Shown piece by piece: positions 13,961 to 22,285 of a stretch of DNA of 22,285 bases. The notes under the pieces are model-generated. The model searched no databases and had not been told where the DNA came from. It saw only the letters and a list, made by a program, of their open reading frames with translations. Numbering within the stretch: the first letter of the stretch is position 1; each line of letters opens with the position of its first letter. Location: contig JBNJEM010000050.1 in NCBI GenBank assembly GCA_051745935.1, forward strand, positions 1 to 22,285, given 5' to 3'. The stretch is from JBNJEM01 sp051745935 (lineage in GTDB: Bacteria > Planctomycetota > Planctomycetia > Pirellulales > Pirellulaceae). Made by a program: the position numbers and the translations under genes.

Positions 13961-14078
13961 GAGACTCGGCTGGACTGTTCACGTTCTTATTCCCCTGCTT
14001 GGCGCCCGCCCGTTCGCCCACCCCCCGTGCGATGAACGCGTGGCGGCGGGATTGGCGGCTGTAACGAGCCGCGGGGCT

Positions 14079-15299
14079 CTATCCAATGCTGGCGTTCAAA
14101 TCGAACACTGGCAGCAAGATCCCCACGATAATGAACATCACCATCGCGCCGATAATCAGGAGCATCATCGGTTCGATCATGCGCACCATCATTTCCAGTT
14201 TCCGTTCGATGCGTTCTTCCATGCGGTCGGCGATCCGCACCAGCACGACATCCAACGTGTTGGCCTCTTCGGCCACTCCGATCATCGCCATGATCGGCGG
14301 CGGAATGAGTCCGCTGACGGCCAGTGGTCGCGAGAGCGATTCTCCCGAGGAAATTGTTTCCACCGACTCCATTACGGCGTTTTGGAGCAACTGGTTTCCG
14401 GTCGATTCACTGCTGATTCTCAATGCCGTCAGAATGGGGACCCCGTTGCGCAACAGCGTACCCAGCACGCGGCAGAGCCGGGCGACGGCGGTGTCATGGA
14501 AAATCTTGCCCGCCACTGGAACCTTCAGCTTCCAGCGATCCGTGACTTTCCGCCCCGCGGGCGTGACCATCCACTTGCGGGCGGCTACCGCGAGCGCCGC
14601 GACGCCGGCCACCGCGAATATTCCGTATCGAACCAGAAGCTGACTGGAGGTGACCAGGATAATGGTGACCAACGGCAAGCCGGTTCCGGTCCGTTCCAGC
14701 CGATCGAAAAACCCTTGAAACATCGGCACCACGACGGCGACCAAAAAGATCGTCACGCCCACGCCCACGACGGCCAAAATGGCGGGATACGTCATCGATC
14801 CGATGACCTTGCCACGCAGCGTCTCTTGCTTGCGCATGAATGTCGCGATCCGCTCCAACGCTTCCTCCAAAAACGCTCCTTCCAGTCCGGCCCTCACCAT
14901 GCTAATCGCCAACGGACTGAATACCGTCGGATGGCTTGCCAAGGCGGCATCGAGGTTGGTTCCGTCAGCCACTTGGTTTCGAACGTCTTCGAGTACCGTG
15001 GAGAGTTGTTCATCGACCGCTTGCCGGACCAGCACGTCCAGGGACTCGAGTAACGGCACGCCATTGGCCAGCAAATCAGACAGTTGCGTAAACGTATCCG
15101 CGAGCACCTCGCCCTTGATTCGCCTTCGCAACGTAAAGCTGAACTTGCCCGTGCCCGCCTCTTTCCGAGCATCGACACTCAGCGGAAACAGAGACTGATC
15201 GGCCAGGAGGGTAATCGCCTCGCGTCGACTGCCAGCGGAGATGACGCCCGATAGATCCTGCCCCTGCGTGCCCCGAGCTAAATAGGTGAATTCTGGCAT
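14079..15299 (-). CDS. gspF: GspF inner-membrane platform protein
   Basis: A 406-residue protein of the usual family length. Two T2SSF repeats are visible: residues about 66-190 (FTQLSDLLANGVPLLESLDVL, then LEEALERIATFMRKQETLRGKVIGSMTYP) and about 267-390 (ARLCRVLGTLLRNGVPILTAL, then GVAEEANTLDVVLVRIADRMEE). Membrane segments lie at about 171-194, 209-238 and 375-399. The N-terminal PEFTYLARGTQGQDLSG is the standard start of GspF. GspF is the polytopic core of the assembly platform, working with the GspE ATPase to add pseudopilins. It begins 24 bp after gspE, with a G-rich ribosome-binding site (GGGGGG) just before the ATG. Confidence 0.97.
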   Translation of the reverse strand: MPEFTYLARGTQGQDLSGVISAGSRREAITLLADQSLFPLSVDARKEAGTGKFSFTLRRRIKGEVLADTFTQLSDLLANGVPLLESLDVLVRQAVDEQLSTVLEDVRNQVADGTNLDAALASHPTVFSPLAISMVRAGLEGAFLEEALERIATFMRKQETLRGKVIGSMTYPAILAVVGVGVTIFLVAVVVPMFQGFFDRLERTGTGLPLVTIILVTSSQLLVRYGIFAVAGVAALAVAARKWMVTPAGRKVTDRWKLKVPVAGKIFHDTAVARLCRVLGTLLRNGVPILTALRISSESTGNQLLQNAVMESVETISSGESLSRPLAVSGLIPPPIMAMIGVAEEANTLDVVLVRIADRMEERIERKLEMMVRMIEPMMLLIIGAMVMFIIVGILLPVFDLNASIG

Positions 15300-15323
15300 G
15301 ACCCCCCCAAAACAAGTGATGCC

Positions 15324-17042
15324 TCACCCGTTTTTCGTTACCCGCACCACTTCCTCCAATGACGTAATCCCCGCCAACGCTTTGTCCCAGCCGTCCAGTC
15401 GCAACGTCTTCATGCCGGCCTGTACGGCGGCCTGTTTAACCACATTGGACGGTTGGCGTTCATTGGCCAGTTTGCGGATGTTGTCGTCCGTCACGAGCAA
15501 CTCATAGAGTCCGATTCGTCCCTTATATCCGGTATCGCGACACTTGCGACAGCCGCGTGGTCGATAGACTTTCGCGCCCTTTTCCAGCACCTCGTTCAAC
15601 GGAAAGTCGGCCGGAACATCCTTCCGCTTGGGGACGTACGGTTCCCGGCACGACTCGCACAACCGCCGCACCAACCGTTGAGCCATCACGCCTTCCACGG
15701 TGCTGGTCACCAAAAACGGCTCCACCCCCATGTCGCAAAGACGCATGAAGGCGCCGGCCGAATCGTTGGTGTGCAAGGTGCTGAACACCAAGTGGCCGGT
15801 GAGCGACGCCTGCACCGCATTCTCCGCCGTTTCCAAGTCCCGAATTTCGCCAACCAAGACCACGTCGGGATCATGGCGCAGTATGCTTCTCAAACTGGCG
15901 GCGAAGGTCAACCCAACCTTCGGGTGAACCTGGATCTGATTGATGCCTTCCAGCTGATACTCAATCGGATCCTCCGTCGTAATGATCTTGGTCTCTTCGT
16001 CCTTGATTTCATCCAGGGCGCTGTAGAGCGTCGTGGTCTTTCCAGACCCCGTGGGACCGGTCACCAAAATGATCCCGTGAGGCAAGCGAATCAACCGTTC
16101 AAACTCGTCATACATGGCCTGGGACATGCCGATGCCGCGGAGGGAGAACTGCAGGTTCTCCTTGTCGAGCACCCGCATGACGACCCCCTCGCCATGGAGC
16201 ATGGGGATAATGGAGACACGGACGTCAATCTCGCGCCCCTTCACTCGCAGCTTGATGCGCCCGTCCTGCGGCACCCGTTTTTCCGCAATGTTCATGCGGG
16301 CCATGATTTTCAATCGAGACACGATCGCCGCCTGAAAGCGATTCATCTCAGGCGGGGTCGGTTGCCGTTGCAGCACGCCGTCGATGCGATACCGCAGCTT
16401 GAGACTTCCTTCTTGAGCCTCGATGTGGATGTCGCTGGCCCGCACCTCAATGGCCTCGCTGAGGATTTCGTTGACCAGCCGAACCACCGAGGCTTCCTGA
16501 GCCGCTTCGGCATCCTCGGACCCGTCGAAATCCACGTCCTCCAGCATCTGAACGTCTTCGTCGCCGGGCGTTTTCTGCTGAGCGACCAGGTCCTCAATCG
16601 TCTCGGAGCCCACGCCCAAGTGCCGCTTGATGAACTTGCCCAGCTCCTCGGCCTCCACCACCACCGGGGCCACGCTCAGCCCCGTCGCGGAACTAACCGC
16701 ATCCACCGCATGCAGATTAAACGGGTCACTGATCGCCAATACCAGCGAACCCCGCTCCATCCACAAAGGAAAAATGTGAAAGCGGTGAATCAAACGCACC
16801 GGAAACGATTCCAGTAACTTCAAGTCAGGCCGAGCCTCGGAAAGGTCCAGGCGATCCAAGCCCAAGCCGCGAGCCACCGCGGAAAGCACCTGGTCCTCAC
16901 TGTCACATCCGAGCTCTTCCGCCACGCCGTCAAGCCGACCAGCCACCGAATGCGCGTGCCGCGCTACCGCTAGCTGCTCGGCTGATAACGTGGGAACCAC
17001 AACGTCGTCGTTTACGACCGCCGAAAGTTGATTGACTATCAT
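15324..17042 (-). CDS. gspE: GspE secretion ATPase
   Basis: 572 residues from the ATG at 17042 (a TTG at 17078 would add 12). The N-terminal domain (to about 150) is of the T2SSE/MshEN type. The ATPase core carries Walker A GPTGSGKT (329-336), the Asp box (TTEDPIEYQ, about 356-364), Walker B DPDVVLVGEIRD (391-402) and the His box (TGHLVFSTLHTNDS, about 416-428). The four-cysteine zinc site is present (CESC at 462-465 and CRKC at 498-501), as is typical of GspE/PilB. The protein powers pseudopilus assembly in the cytoplasm, docking on GspL and GspF. It is first in the cluster, about 215 bp downstream of a promoter-like sequence, and is followed closely by gspF. No clear ribosome-binding site is visible before the ATG. 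Confidence 0.97.
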   Translation of the reverse strand: MIVNQLSAVVNDDVVVPTLSAEQLAVARHAHSVAGRLDGVAEELGCDSEDQVLSAVARGLGLDRLDLSEARPDLKLLESFPVRLIHRFHIFPLWMERGSLVLAISDPFNLHAVDAVSSATGLSVAPVVVEAEELGKFIKRHLGVGSETIEDLVAQQKTPGDEDVQMLEDVDFDGSEDAEAAQEASVVRLVNEILSEAIEVRASDIHIEAQEGSLKLRYRIDGVLQRQPTPPEMNRFQAAIVSRLKIMARMNIAEKRVPQDGRIKLRVKGREIDVRVSIIPMLHGEGVVMRVLDKENLQFSLRGIGMSQAMYDEFERLIRLPHGIILVTGPTGSGKTTTLYSALDEIKDEETKIITTEDPIEYQLEGINQIQVHPKVGLTFAASLRSILRHDPDVVLVGEIRDLETAENAVQASLTGHLVFSTLHTNDSAGAFMRLCDMGVEPFLVTSTVEGVMAQRLVRRLCESCREPYVPKRKDVPADFPLNEVLEKGAKVYRPRGCRKCRDTGYKGRIGLYELLVTDDNIRKLANERQPSNVVKQAAVQAGMKTLRLDGWDKALAGITSLEEVVRVTKNG

Positions 17043-17534
17043 GTCGCGCACCAATCGTAGTATCGCCCTACAGCACAAGACTCAACGTCTTTGAGACCGT
17101 TGTACACGCAAGGTCAGATGTCACGGCGTCCCTGCCGATCTAGGTAATGAAAGCTCTACGCTTTAAGTTGGTATGTCGTGCCAAGCAGGCGGGATATCAA
17201 GGTATGTTCACATCACTAGAGCTTGTGTAGCTCGCTTACGAATTCCCTTGTTATTCGTATCGTAGTCAACGGGCACGAGAACGTCAACAGGAAAAGCGGC
17301 TTGCCCGCCCGTGGAGGCGGACTCCGTTGCCCCGTTCGCGGCCGCCACCTGCCCTCATGGCCGGGCCAGGCTCCGTAATCGACTCTTTAACGGCGTGTTT
17401 GCTCGCACTGAGCCCGGCTTGGGGGCGGGCGGCCGTATGGGCTACCGGTGGGGCGAGTCTGGGGCAATTTCCGCAGTCATTCCAGAATTCGGTTGGCGCA
17501 TGGTTTGCTTAGGGTGATGAGATGTTTGCCTATT
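17043..17534. other. Leader and upstream region of gspE
   Basis: No gene is seen. The gspE-proximal half holds the putative promoter and a leader of about 210 nt that includes a small GAGCT/AGCTC hairpin at about 17218-17232. The distal half (about 17300-17530) is GC-rich and shows nothing recognisable. Confidence 0.5.
17259..17287 (-). promoter_or_regulatory. Putative promoter of the gsp operon
   Basis: The minus strand has TTGACG (17287-17282), a 17-nt spacer and TACGAT (17264-17259). The spacing is ideal for a housekeeping sigma factor. A second TTGAC lies immediately before the -10, giving TTGACG-N12-TTGACTACGAT, the same as the site upstream of gspD. Transcription would start near 17252. 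Confidence 0.45.
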
Positions 17535-17722
17535 TTATGCAGCTTCTTTGTTGTTAGCTTGGCATTGAATGGCACGGACTTCAAGTAGGTTGTCCACGAA
17601 GTCTTGATCTCGGAGAATTCGGCTGGGAATCCGGCCCAGGTTGAGCGACGGATTCGTCCGTCGCCATGCGGTATACGACCGGCCATCATGGGCTTCGGCG
17701 AATTTTTCGACAAGGTGGTCAT

Positions 17723-17804
17723 AGGCGGTACGGCACGCGCCCAGACCCCCGCGAGTTCATCTCGTGGGTGAATCAGACTCGCGAGCTACAGGCGGTACGG
17801 CACG
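17723..17804. repeat. REP-like palindromic insertion with 15-bp direct repeats
   Basis: AGGCGGTACGGCACG occurs at 17723-17737 and 17790-17804, a 67-bp period. The intervening DNA contains an imperfect palindrome (CGCGAGTTCA ... TGA ... ACTCGCG) with CTCGTGGG inside. Removing one period rejoins the flanks, so this looks like an insertion with target duplication. Confidence 0.6.
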
Positions 17805-17942
17805 GACGACTGTGAACTGTCGCAATGTTTCTCGGAACCGTTCATCGACGACCGGTTCTTTGACAACTTGGTTTGCGATATATGACTTGACGTCGTCATT
17901 GGTATTGTCGCCGACGGTTCCCACGGAACCCTTTTGACAGAC

Positions 17943-18029
17943 TGGCTGTAGCCTGTGAGTCTTGGGCTCCCACGAGACAGGCTCGTGGGGGGCCGGAGAG
18001 GCGTGGGGGCCGGCTGTAGCCTGGGAGTC
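17943..18029. repeat. REP-like palindromic insertion with 19-bp imperfect direct repeats
   Basis: TGGCTGTAGCCTGTGAGTC (17943-17961) and CGGCTGTAGCCTGGGAGTC (18011-18029) are 68 bp apart. Between them CCCACGAG-acagg-CTCGTGGG (17969-17989) is a perfect eight-pair hairpin. Size and the CTCGTGGG motif match the other insertion, so both belong to one family. Confidence 0.6.
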
Positions 18030-18564
18030 CGGCAGCGGCGTTGTGCACGAGGGCCACGAGGGTCTCCCCCAGCGTGTGACGCGACGAAAAACAAATGTCT
18101 CGGTCGGTCCACAAGCCGTTCTCGTCGAAGCGTGGGATATCGTGCAGCGTGTAATAGCGAGCGTTCGGGTTCGCGCTGGTGAAATCGCCATACTTGTTCA
18201 GGGCTCGCACCACGGACATGTGCGAAACCTGGAGGTGTGGGTACAAATGACGCATCGTGTCGACGCGTGTCTTTCGCAAGCGGGGGACGACGCGAGCTTC
18301 CGTGTGGGTGAGTTTCATGGCGGCTTGTGAGTGTAGCGGCTCGTGAGTGCAGATGAACACATAGGGGGCCCAAACAGTTCCTTTTTGTCATATACAATAA
18401 CAAATACGTCACGTCGAGGAAGCAAAAACCCCGGAAAAACGAGCACAATGGAACGTGGGACGTTAAAGGATATGAAATTCGCCGGCCTTCGTCGACGTAA
18501 GCTCAAGCCCCGCAACATGATATGCCACAACCATATATCGGTTTGATTGCATTTTCCGCCCCCG

Positions 18565-21500
18565 TCACCGACCGCGAAAACGGCGGCTTCTGCCTCCTCG
18601 CATCAGCATCTGGAGCGCGCCTCGAATCTGCTCACTGTTGGTTCCCTCGAGGGGCACCAAGCTGATACTTTGGGTCCCGCCTTCGCGCGCCTGCTCATCC
18701 AATTCCTTGATGAACCCTTCAATTTCCTCGCCCAGTTTCCGAGGCGCCCGCATGACGATGGAATTGGTCGTTTCATCCACGTCCAGCGTGAGGATGGGGG
18801 CGTTGGCGGTGGCGTTGAGCAATTCAAGCATGGAGGTCATTTCAGGAGAAATCCCCCGGGGGATCGTGACCGGGCGCAGCCCCCGGCGGGCGGACAACTG
18901 GGTATCGTACACCGACTCCAACACCTGCAGCACGGTTTCGGCGGGCAAGTTCTCGACGGAGATCATGCGTGGTTTCTCGGTCGACAACGACTCCGGGATC
19001 TCGGCCGAATCGAGGAGGGGGAGCATCTCTTCCACCATGTCCCGCTCCGACACGCTCCCGTACACCAACAGAGCGTTCATGCGATCGTCGGCCACCACCC
19101 TCAGGGTTTGTGAACGTCTCCGGTAGGCCCCATACCTGCGTTGGGACGAACGCGCATTGCGGCCAAAGAGCGAATTCAACGTTTCCGCAATCTCTTCGGC
19201 ATCCGCGTTTTCCAGCATGAACATGGAAAAGTTTCCCTTGGAGAAGCTGAGTCGCGTGCCCTGCTGCAATGTCTCCAGTAACTGTTCAAACATATTGAGC
19301 GCTTCGGCATCCCGGGAGGCCACGGTCAAGCGGTCGTCACCGGCGATAATCACAATCGGTGGTTTCTCCGGGGCGCCTTCATCCGCTGCCGGCTGATCGT
19401 TCGTTTCTCGCCCCCGCCGGGCCTCAATGGCCGCTCGCAACTCCGCGGCCGTGGACCGTTGCCGCGCTTCCGCTGGTTCCGGCTCGTTCGCCTGTTGGTC
19501 TGGCTTTTCCCCTTCACCCTCTTGCGCCTTCGGCTCCTCTGACGGTTCACTCGTCGGCGGGTCGATTTCCGTCGCTTGGGACTCCTCTGTCATTTCCGGC
19601 GCGGGCGGTAGCTCCGATTCCGGATTGGGATCTTGAGCACTGACCAGCATGGTCGCCGGGGACGCGAGAGCCGCCGCCTTGTCGGTGTTTCCCGCCGGTT
19701 TTTCCTCCGGGGCACTAGACGCGTCACCCTCGTCCGCTTGCGTGTTTTCCGTCGCCTCGTTTCCCGGCACCGCGGTTGAGCCCTCCTGGTCACCCTGCTC
19801 CGAGGCCTCCTCGTCGGCCGAGGGGGTGGACTGGGGCTCCGGCGGCGATTCACTCTCTCCCCCCGGCGAGACGATCTCAATCTGATTGCCCCGCACCTGA
19901 GGCCAGATGCGTTCGATCTCCCGGAGCGTCTCCGCGACATCACCGGTAAACGGGATGACGCGCAGCAGGGATGTCGAGTCCCGCCGCCGGCCTGGCCCGC
20001 CATCGCCTTCCCCCATCTTGTCCAATAGCTCCCGGATACGCTTCAGTTGCTCTTCGGTCGCATGGACAATCAACTGCCGCATGTCTGGATCGGCTTCGAC
20101 CATGGGCATCGCGGCGAAGGGAAGGTCGCCGAACATCGTATTGATGGCCAGCTGAGCGGAATAAGGGTCCATCCGTCCCAGCGTGAATACCTCCATCTCC
20201 CGCTTCACCGGTTTCAACTGCGATATCGCGTTCTCGATCAGCTCATGTTGTTGCGGCTCGGCAATAGCCAGAATCTGATTATTGCCCATATCCGACTGCA
20301 AGTCGATTTTCGGCGTTTCGTCTTCCAGCAGCGATCTGACGGTATCCACCGCCGTGGTTACGTCGACCCCTTCCAACTCGTAGACTTTAAGCGTCGCTTC
20401 GGGGCGTTTCGCGGTGGCCTCGTCGATGGCCAGAATTGCCTGCTCCACCTCATCCTGTTGAGCCGCCGGCGCGTACGCCATGATCATTCCCGTTTTGTCC
20501 TGGTAGCCGATACTAATATCCCGGCTGGAGCTGAATATTTGGCTCAAGGCCTGATATACCTGCTCCGCTTCGGCGTTTTTCACCGTGTATGGCTTGAGAA
20601 TACTAGTACTGGGGGAAGCGACATCGAGTTGCTCGACGAGCGGTTCGACCTGGGCATGATCTTCCGTGGTACCGGTGACGATCAAGGTGTTGGTTGATGG
20701 ATCCGCACTCATTTGCGCATTGGGAATAAGCGTCCCCAGGGCCTCGGCGACCGTGTCCGGATCGGCTAATTTGAAGGCATAGACCTTGGTGGTCAGTTTT
20801 CCTTCCCCGCGCCGGTCCGCTTGCTCCACGATCTTTTCGATCTTCGTTTGGTCTTCCTCTGGAGCGGTCACAATCAGTGTTTTACTGGTGACGTCGGCAC
20901 CGATGGTGGCGTTCGGCACCAAGGGCTGCAAGGCCCGCTGTACGTATGACGGATTGGCTCGCGTCAACAGGTATACCTCCGTGGTCATCTCTCCTTCGCC
21001 GCGCCGATCCGCTTGGTCGATCACCTTTTGGACCAATTCTTGATCAATCGCGGAGCCGGTGACCACGATCGCGCTGTTGGTTTGGTCCGCCGCGATAATG
21101 GCATCGGGCACGATCGGTTCCAGAACCGTGACCAAGCTTCCGGGATCGGACCACTTCAACGAATACGCTTCGGTGACCAGGTCCCCTTCGCCGCGGCCAT
21201 CGGCTTCGTCCACGATTCCTTGCACGCGCTCGTGATCGTCCGCCGAGGCGGTGACCACCAGCATCCGGTTTTCCGTGTCGGCGCTGATGGTGGCGTCCGG
21301 CACGACCGGCTCCAAGGCATCCATGATGCTGTCCGGGTCCGCTTTTCGCAGGGAGTACGCCTTGGTGGTCAGATCCCCGCCGCCGCGCCGGTCGGCTTGA
21401 TCCAAGACATCCTCGATCTTGGCGTGATCTTCCTCGTTGGCGGTGACCACCAGCATCTTGTTGCGGGCGTCACTGCTGATCATGGCCTTGGGCACCACGC

Positions 21501-22285
21501 TCATCAGCGCCGAGCGAATGGTGGTGGTATTGGCCCATTTCACGGGATACGCCTTGGTGGTCAGCTCGCCGCCGCCACGGGTGTCCGCCTGTTCGATCAC
21601 GGACTGGATCCGCTGGTGTTCCGTCTCGGTAGCCGTCACGATGAGGGAATCGTTGTAATAATCGGGGCTGATGGTGGCCAGCGGGGCGACGGGGCGGAGG
21701 GCGCGGTAGAGCCCGCTGGGGTTGGCGAAGTCGAGCTGGTAGACTTCGGTCGTCAACTCCCCTTCACTGCGACGATCCGCTTCGTCCACGATGGACTGAA
21801 CCCGCTCCTGATCCGCCTCGGACGCGGTCACCACCACCATTTTGTTGGTGGTGTCCGGGGTGGCCGTGGCGTTGGGCACGGCGGTTCCGAGAGCCGACGC
21901 AATGGCGCTGGGATTGGCGACCTGGAGCGTGTAGGCCTTGGTCACCAATTCCCCTTCGCCCCCTTGGTCCGCCTGCTCGATCACCTTCTTGACCAGTGCC
22001 TGATCGTCGGCGGTGGCGGTTACCACCAGGGTGCTGTTGGTTCGGTCCGCCGCGATAATGGCGTTGGGCACGATCGGTTCCAGCACGGTGGCCAGCGTGG
22101 TGGGGGTGGACCGCCTCAGCGAATACGCTTCGGTGACCAGGTCCCCTTCGCCGCGGCGATCGGCTTCGTCCACGATTCCTTGCACTCGCTCGTGATCGTC
22201 CGCCGAGGCGGTGACCACCAGCATCCGGTTTTCCGTGTCGGCGCTGATGGTGGCGTCCGGCACGACCGGCTCCAAGGCATCCATG
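18565..22285 (-). CDS. Giant chain of secretin N-type domains without a pore domain (5' end outside window)
   Basis: The last 1239 complete codons are visible; the frame is open through the right edge, so the start lies outside. Nine units (one partial) of 64 residues come first (22285-20602). Each has the pattern TTxxYxLxxAxPxxVxxALxPxVPxA, then a 'TxNxLVVTAxxxDHxxVxxxIxQAD' half and an RRGEG hinge. This is the secretin N/NolW-type alpha-beta ring domain. Three or four more diverged units follow. Then comes an acidic Pro/Glu-rich linker of about 165 residues (about 19865-19370), which splits one domain, and two or three further N-like domains. The protein ends in GGRSRRFRGR with no secretin beta-barrel signature. 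I infer a periplasmic ring-stacking protein; it could be an accessory of the secretin encoded nearby, or of another envelope structure. It is on the same strand as gspE but 1.5 kb upstream, so probably a separate transcript. Confidence 0.8.
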   Translation of the reverse strand, partial: MDALEPVVPDATISADTENRMLVVTASADDHERVQGIVDEADRRGEGDLVTEAYSLRRSTPTTLATVLEPIVPNAIIAADRTNSTLVVTATADDQALVKKVIEQADQGGEGELVTKAYTLQVANPSAIASALGTAVPNATATPDTTNKMVVVTASEADQERVQSIVDEADRRSEGELTTEVYQLDFANPSGLYRALRPVAPLATISPDYYNDSLIVTATETEHQRIQSVIEQADTRGGGELTTKAYPVKWANTTTIRSALMSVVPKAMISSDARNKMLVVTANEEDHAKIEDVLDQADRRGGGDLTTKAYSLRKADPDSIMDALEPVVPDATISADTENRMLVVTASADDHERVQGIVDEADGRGEGDLVTEAYSLKWSDPGSLVTVLEPIVPDAIIAADQTNSAIVVTGSAIDQELVQKVIDQADRRGEGEMTTEVYLLTRANPSYVQRALQPLVPNATIGADVTSKTLIVTAPEEDQTKIEKIVEQADRRGEGKLTTKVYAFKLADPDTVAEALGTLIPNAQMSADPSTNTLIVTGTTEDHAQVEPLVEQLDVASPSTSILKPYTVKNAEAEQVYQALSQIFSSSRDISIGYQDKTGMIMAYAPAAQQDEVEQAILAIDEATAKRPEATLKVYELEGVDVTTAVDTVRSLLEDETPKIDLQSDMGNNQILAIAEPQQHELIENAISQLKPVKREMEVFTLGRMDPYSAQLAINTMFGDLPFAAMPMVEADPDMRQLIVHATEEQLKRIRELLDKMGEGDGGPGRRRDSTSLLRVIPFTGDVAETLREIERIWPQVRGNQIEIVSPGGESESPPEPQSTPSADEEASEQGDQEGSTAVPGNEATENTQADEGDASSAPEEKPAGNTDKAAALASPATMLVSAQDPNPESELPPAPEMTEESQATEIDPPTSEPSEEPKAQEGEGEKPDQQANEPEPAEARQRSTAAELRAAIEARRGRETNDQPAADEGAPEKPPIVIIAGDDRLTVASRDAEALNMFEQLLETLQQGTRLSFSKGNFSMFMLENADAEEIAETLNSLFGRNARSSQRRYGAYRRRSQTLRVVADDRMNALLVYGSVSERDMVEEMLPLLDSAEIPESLSTEKPRMISVENLPAETVLQVLESVYDTQLSARRGLRPVTIPRGISPEMTSMLELLNATANAPILTLDVDETTNSIVMRAPRKLGEEIEGFIKELDEQAREGGTQSISLVPLEGTNSEQIRGALQMLMRGGRSRRFRGR
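20602..22285 (-). repeat. 192-bp tandem repeat array (64-residue secretin N units)
   Basis: Eight full 192-bp units with borders at 22137, 21945, 21753, 21561, 21369, 21177, 20985 and 20793, plus a partial unit at the right edge. The period is exact with no insertions. Units differ from each other at many positions, except for one near-identical pair 960 bp apart. Confidence 0.92.

Larger units (their letters stand above)
17535..18318 (-). pseudogene. Degenerate winged-helix-like gene, broken by frameshifts and palindromic insertions
   Basis: From the ATG at 18318 about 98 codons look intact (MKLTHTEARV; then TSANPNARYYTLHDIPRFDENGLW; then SSRHTLGETLVALVHNAAAGL, to about 18025). The ARYYTLxxIPxFDxxGLW pattern resembles an uncharacterised family of small DNA-binding-like proteins that I associate with mobile-element neighbourhoods; that link is from memory only. 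The frame then enters a REP-like duplication and is lost. Protein-like sequence reappears in other frames: NTNDDVKSYIANQVVKEPVV (about 17910-17850), and after a second REP-like duplication, AYDHLVEKFAEAHDGRSYTAW and FVDNLLEVRAIQCQANNKEAA, ending at a TAA at 17535-17537. Whether the last fragment belonged to the same gene is not certain. No function can be assigned. Confidence 0.6.

Noticed and set aside
13959..15053. 364-codon plus-strand open frame
   Set aside because: Antisense to gspF; His/Asp/Gln/Arg-rich composition typical of a shadow frame.
15453..16817. 454-codon plus-strand open frame
   Set aside because: It is antisense to the ATPase gspE, whose motifs are unmistakable; long antisense frames are common in GC-rich DNA.
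18547..19113. 188-codon plus-strand open frame
   Set aside because: Antisense to the N-domain chain gene, with no independent support.

Overview
The window reads as chromosomal DNA of a planctomycete, probably of the Pirellulales type. This rests on the GC-rich coding, the type II secretion (T2SS) gene set with fused assembly-platform proteins, the very long secretin-type N-domain proteins, and the short palindromic repeats between genes. It is inferred from gene content, not from a marker gene. All convincing genes lie on the minus strand, so transcription runs from high to low coordinates.

Reading in the direction of transcription: (1) 22285-18565 is the 3' part of a very large gene encoding a chain of secretin N-type (NolW-like) ring domains with no secretin pore domain. 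It contains a 192-bp (64-residue) tandem array that itself shows a five-unit higher-order duplication. (2) 18564-17043 has no intact gene. It holds a decayed gene split by two 67-68 bp REP-like palindromic duplications, then the likely promoter of the secretion operon. (3) 17042-1 is a nearly complete T2SS cluster in the order gspE, gspF, gspG, gspH, gspI, gspJ, gspK, gspL, gspM, gspD; gspD runs off the left edge. E is the ATPase, F the membrane platform protein, G the major and H-K the minor pseudopilins, L and M the assembly platform, and D the outer-membrane secretin. No separate gspC and no prepilin peptidase (gspO) is present. The C-terminus of the GspM-like protein looks like a GspC/PilP-type periplasmic domain and may replace GspC.

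The intergenic gaps are unusually long for a T2SS operon and carry structure. A ~98-104 bp repeat family occurs six times (alone upstream of gspD, downstream of gspM and upstream of gspJ, and as three exact tandem 98-bp units between gspH and gspI). A cluster of hairpins follows gspG. Two promoter-like sites with an unusual shared architecture (TTGACG-N12-TTGACTACGRT) lie upstream of gspE and gspD. Several proteins carry low-complexity expansions built from tandem DNA repeats (GspG Gly/Met/Gln tail, GspI tail, GspK Ser/Arg insert), so tandem duplication has acted across the whole locus.

The least ordinary items are the pore-less N-domain chain protein next to the T2SS, the roughly nine N-domains of GspD, the GspM-GspC/PilP fusion, the intergenic repeat family whose end resembles a -10 box, and the paired promoter motif.
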